Shown in pieces: positions 5,076-5,499 of a stretch of DNA of 5,499 bases; the stretch's first letter is position 1; each line of letters begins with the position of its first letter. The DNA comes from Alphaproteobacteria bacterium (GTDB lineage Bacteria; Pseudomonadota; Alphaproteobacteria; Rhizobiales; Hyphomicrobiaceae), in NCBI GenBank assembly GCA_005888525.1, contig VBAB01000354.1, positions 1 through 5,499 of the forward strand, read 5' to 3'. The notes beneath the pieces were generated by a model, which saw only the letters and a list, made by a program, of their open reading frames with translations, searched no databases and was not told the origin of the DNA. The position numbers and the translations under genes were made by a program.

Positions 5076-5499
5076 ATGACGCGTCGTACCGACTACGTGG
5101 TGAAGGACATCGGCCTGGCCGACTTCGGCCGCAAGGAAATCTCCATCGCCGAGACCGAGATGCCGGGACTGATGGCGACGCGAGAGGAGTTCGGCAAGAA
5201 GCAGCCGCTGAAGGGCGCGCGCATCGCCGGCTCCCTGCACATGACCATCCAGACGGCCGTGCTGATCGAGACCTTGAAGGCGCTGGGCGCCGACGTGCGC
5301 TGGGTCTCCTGCAACATCTACTCCACGCAGGACCACGCTGCCGCGGCCATTGCCGCCGGCGGGACCCCCGTATTCGCCATCAAGCGCGAGAGCCTGGAAG
5401 ACTATTGGAACTACACGCTGCGCCTGTTCGAGTGGGGCGACGGCGGCATGCCGAACATGATCCTCGACGACGGCGGCGATGCGACGCTGTTCGTGCATC
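5076..5499 (+). CDS. ahcY: S-adenosyl-L-homocysteine hydrolase (adenosylhomocysteinase), 3' end beyond the window
   Basis: From ATG at 5076, 141 complete codons are present before the window ends, roughly the first third of a protein usually 430-470 residues long. The enzyme reversibly splits S-adenosylhomocysteine into adenosine and homocysteine in the cytoplasm, using bound NAD, and so removes the product that inhibits methyltransferases. Family motifs visible are VKDIGLADFGRKEI near the N-terminus, GSLHMTIQTAVLIETL with substrate-binding H55, CNIYSTQDHAAAAIA (79-93), the segment around EDYWNY, and MILDDGGDAT with D131. H55 and D131 are equivalent to the human active-site residues. The NAD-binding domain lies outside the window. 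The start is supported by CGGAGA ten bases upstream and by the family N-terminus. It follows ptsH by 229 bp and seems to have its own promoter and operator. ahcY near this PTS cluster is familiar in alphaproteobacteria. Confidence 0.96.
   Translation, partial: MTRRTDYVVKDIGLADFGRKEISIAETEMPGLMATREEFGKKQPLKGARIAGSLHMTIQTAVLIETLKALGADVRWVSCNIYSTQDHAAAAIAAGGTPVFAIKRESLEDYWNYTLRLFEWGDGGMPNMILDDGGDATLFVH

Overview
This is a GC-rich, gene-dense stretch of an alphaproteobacterial chromosome. It carries a well-known conserved block: the ChvI/ChvG (BvrR/BvrS, ExoS-ChvI type) two-component system, followed by the short alphaproteobacterial HPr kinase, a mannose-type PTS EIIA, HPr, and then S-adenosylhomocysteinase (ahcY). 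The gene order and the strong match of ChvI to rhizobial and Brucella-type sequences support the class assignment. The divergent neighbour is a HugZ-family flavin/haem protein, not the pckA that I recall next to chvI in Rhizobiaceae and Brucella. This hints at a lineage outside those families, but the exact taxon cannot be settled from this window.

Layout: positions 1-702 (minus strand) hold a HugZ-like protein whose C-terminus is cut by the window edge. A 146-bp divergent promoter region follows. On the plus strand come chvI (849-1556), chvG (1572-3530), hprK (about 3514-3978, probably a TTG start overlapping chvG), a 140-bp gap, EIIA (4119-4523), and ptsH (4562-4846, probably a GTG start). 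A 229-bp intergenic region then contains an AT-rich operator-like inverted repeat, a plausible promoter and a structured leader. The 5' part of ahcY (5076 to the window edge) ends the window.

How the genes fit together: ChvG senses envelope or acid conditions and phosphorylates ChvI, a DNA-binding regulator. HprK, EIIA and HPr form an incomplete, regulatory (non-transport) phosphotransferase chain, with HPr carrying both the histidine phosphorylation site and the HprK serine site. Tight spacing from chvI to hprK suggests cotranscription of sensing and PTS regulation, with EIIA and HPr following after a longer leader. No sugar permease, EI (ptsP) or rapZ gene lies in the window. ahcY appears to be a separate unit with its own promoter.

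I see no mobile element, CRISPR array, tRNA or rRNA. The coding content is ordinary for alphaproteobacteria. The least explained signals are the imperfect palindrome plus third half-site upstream of ahcY, and the competing hairpins in the ahcY leader.
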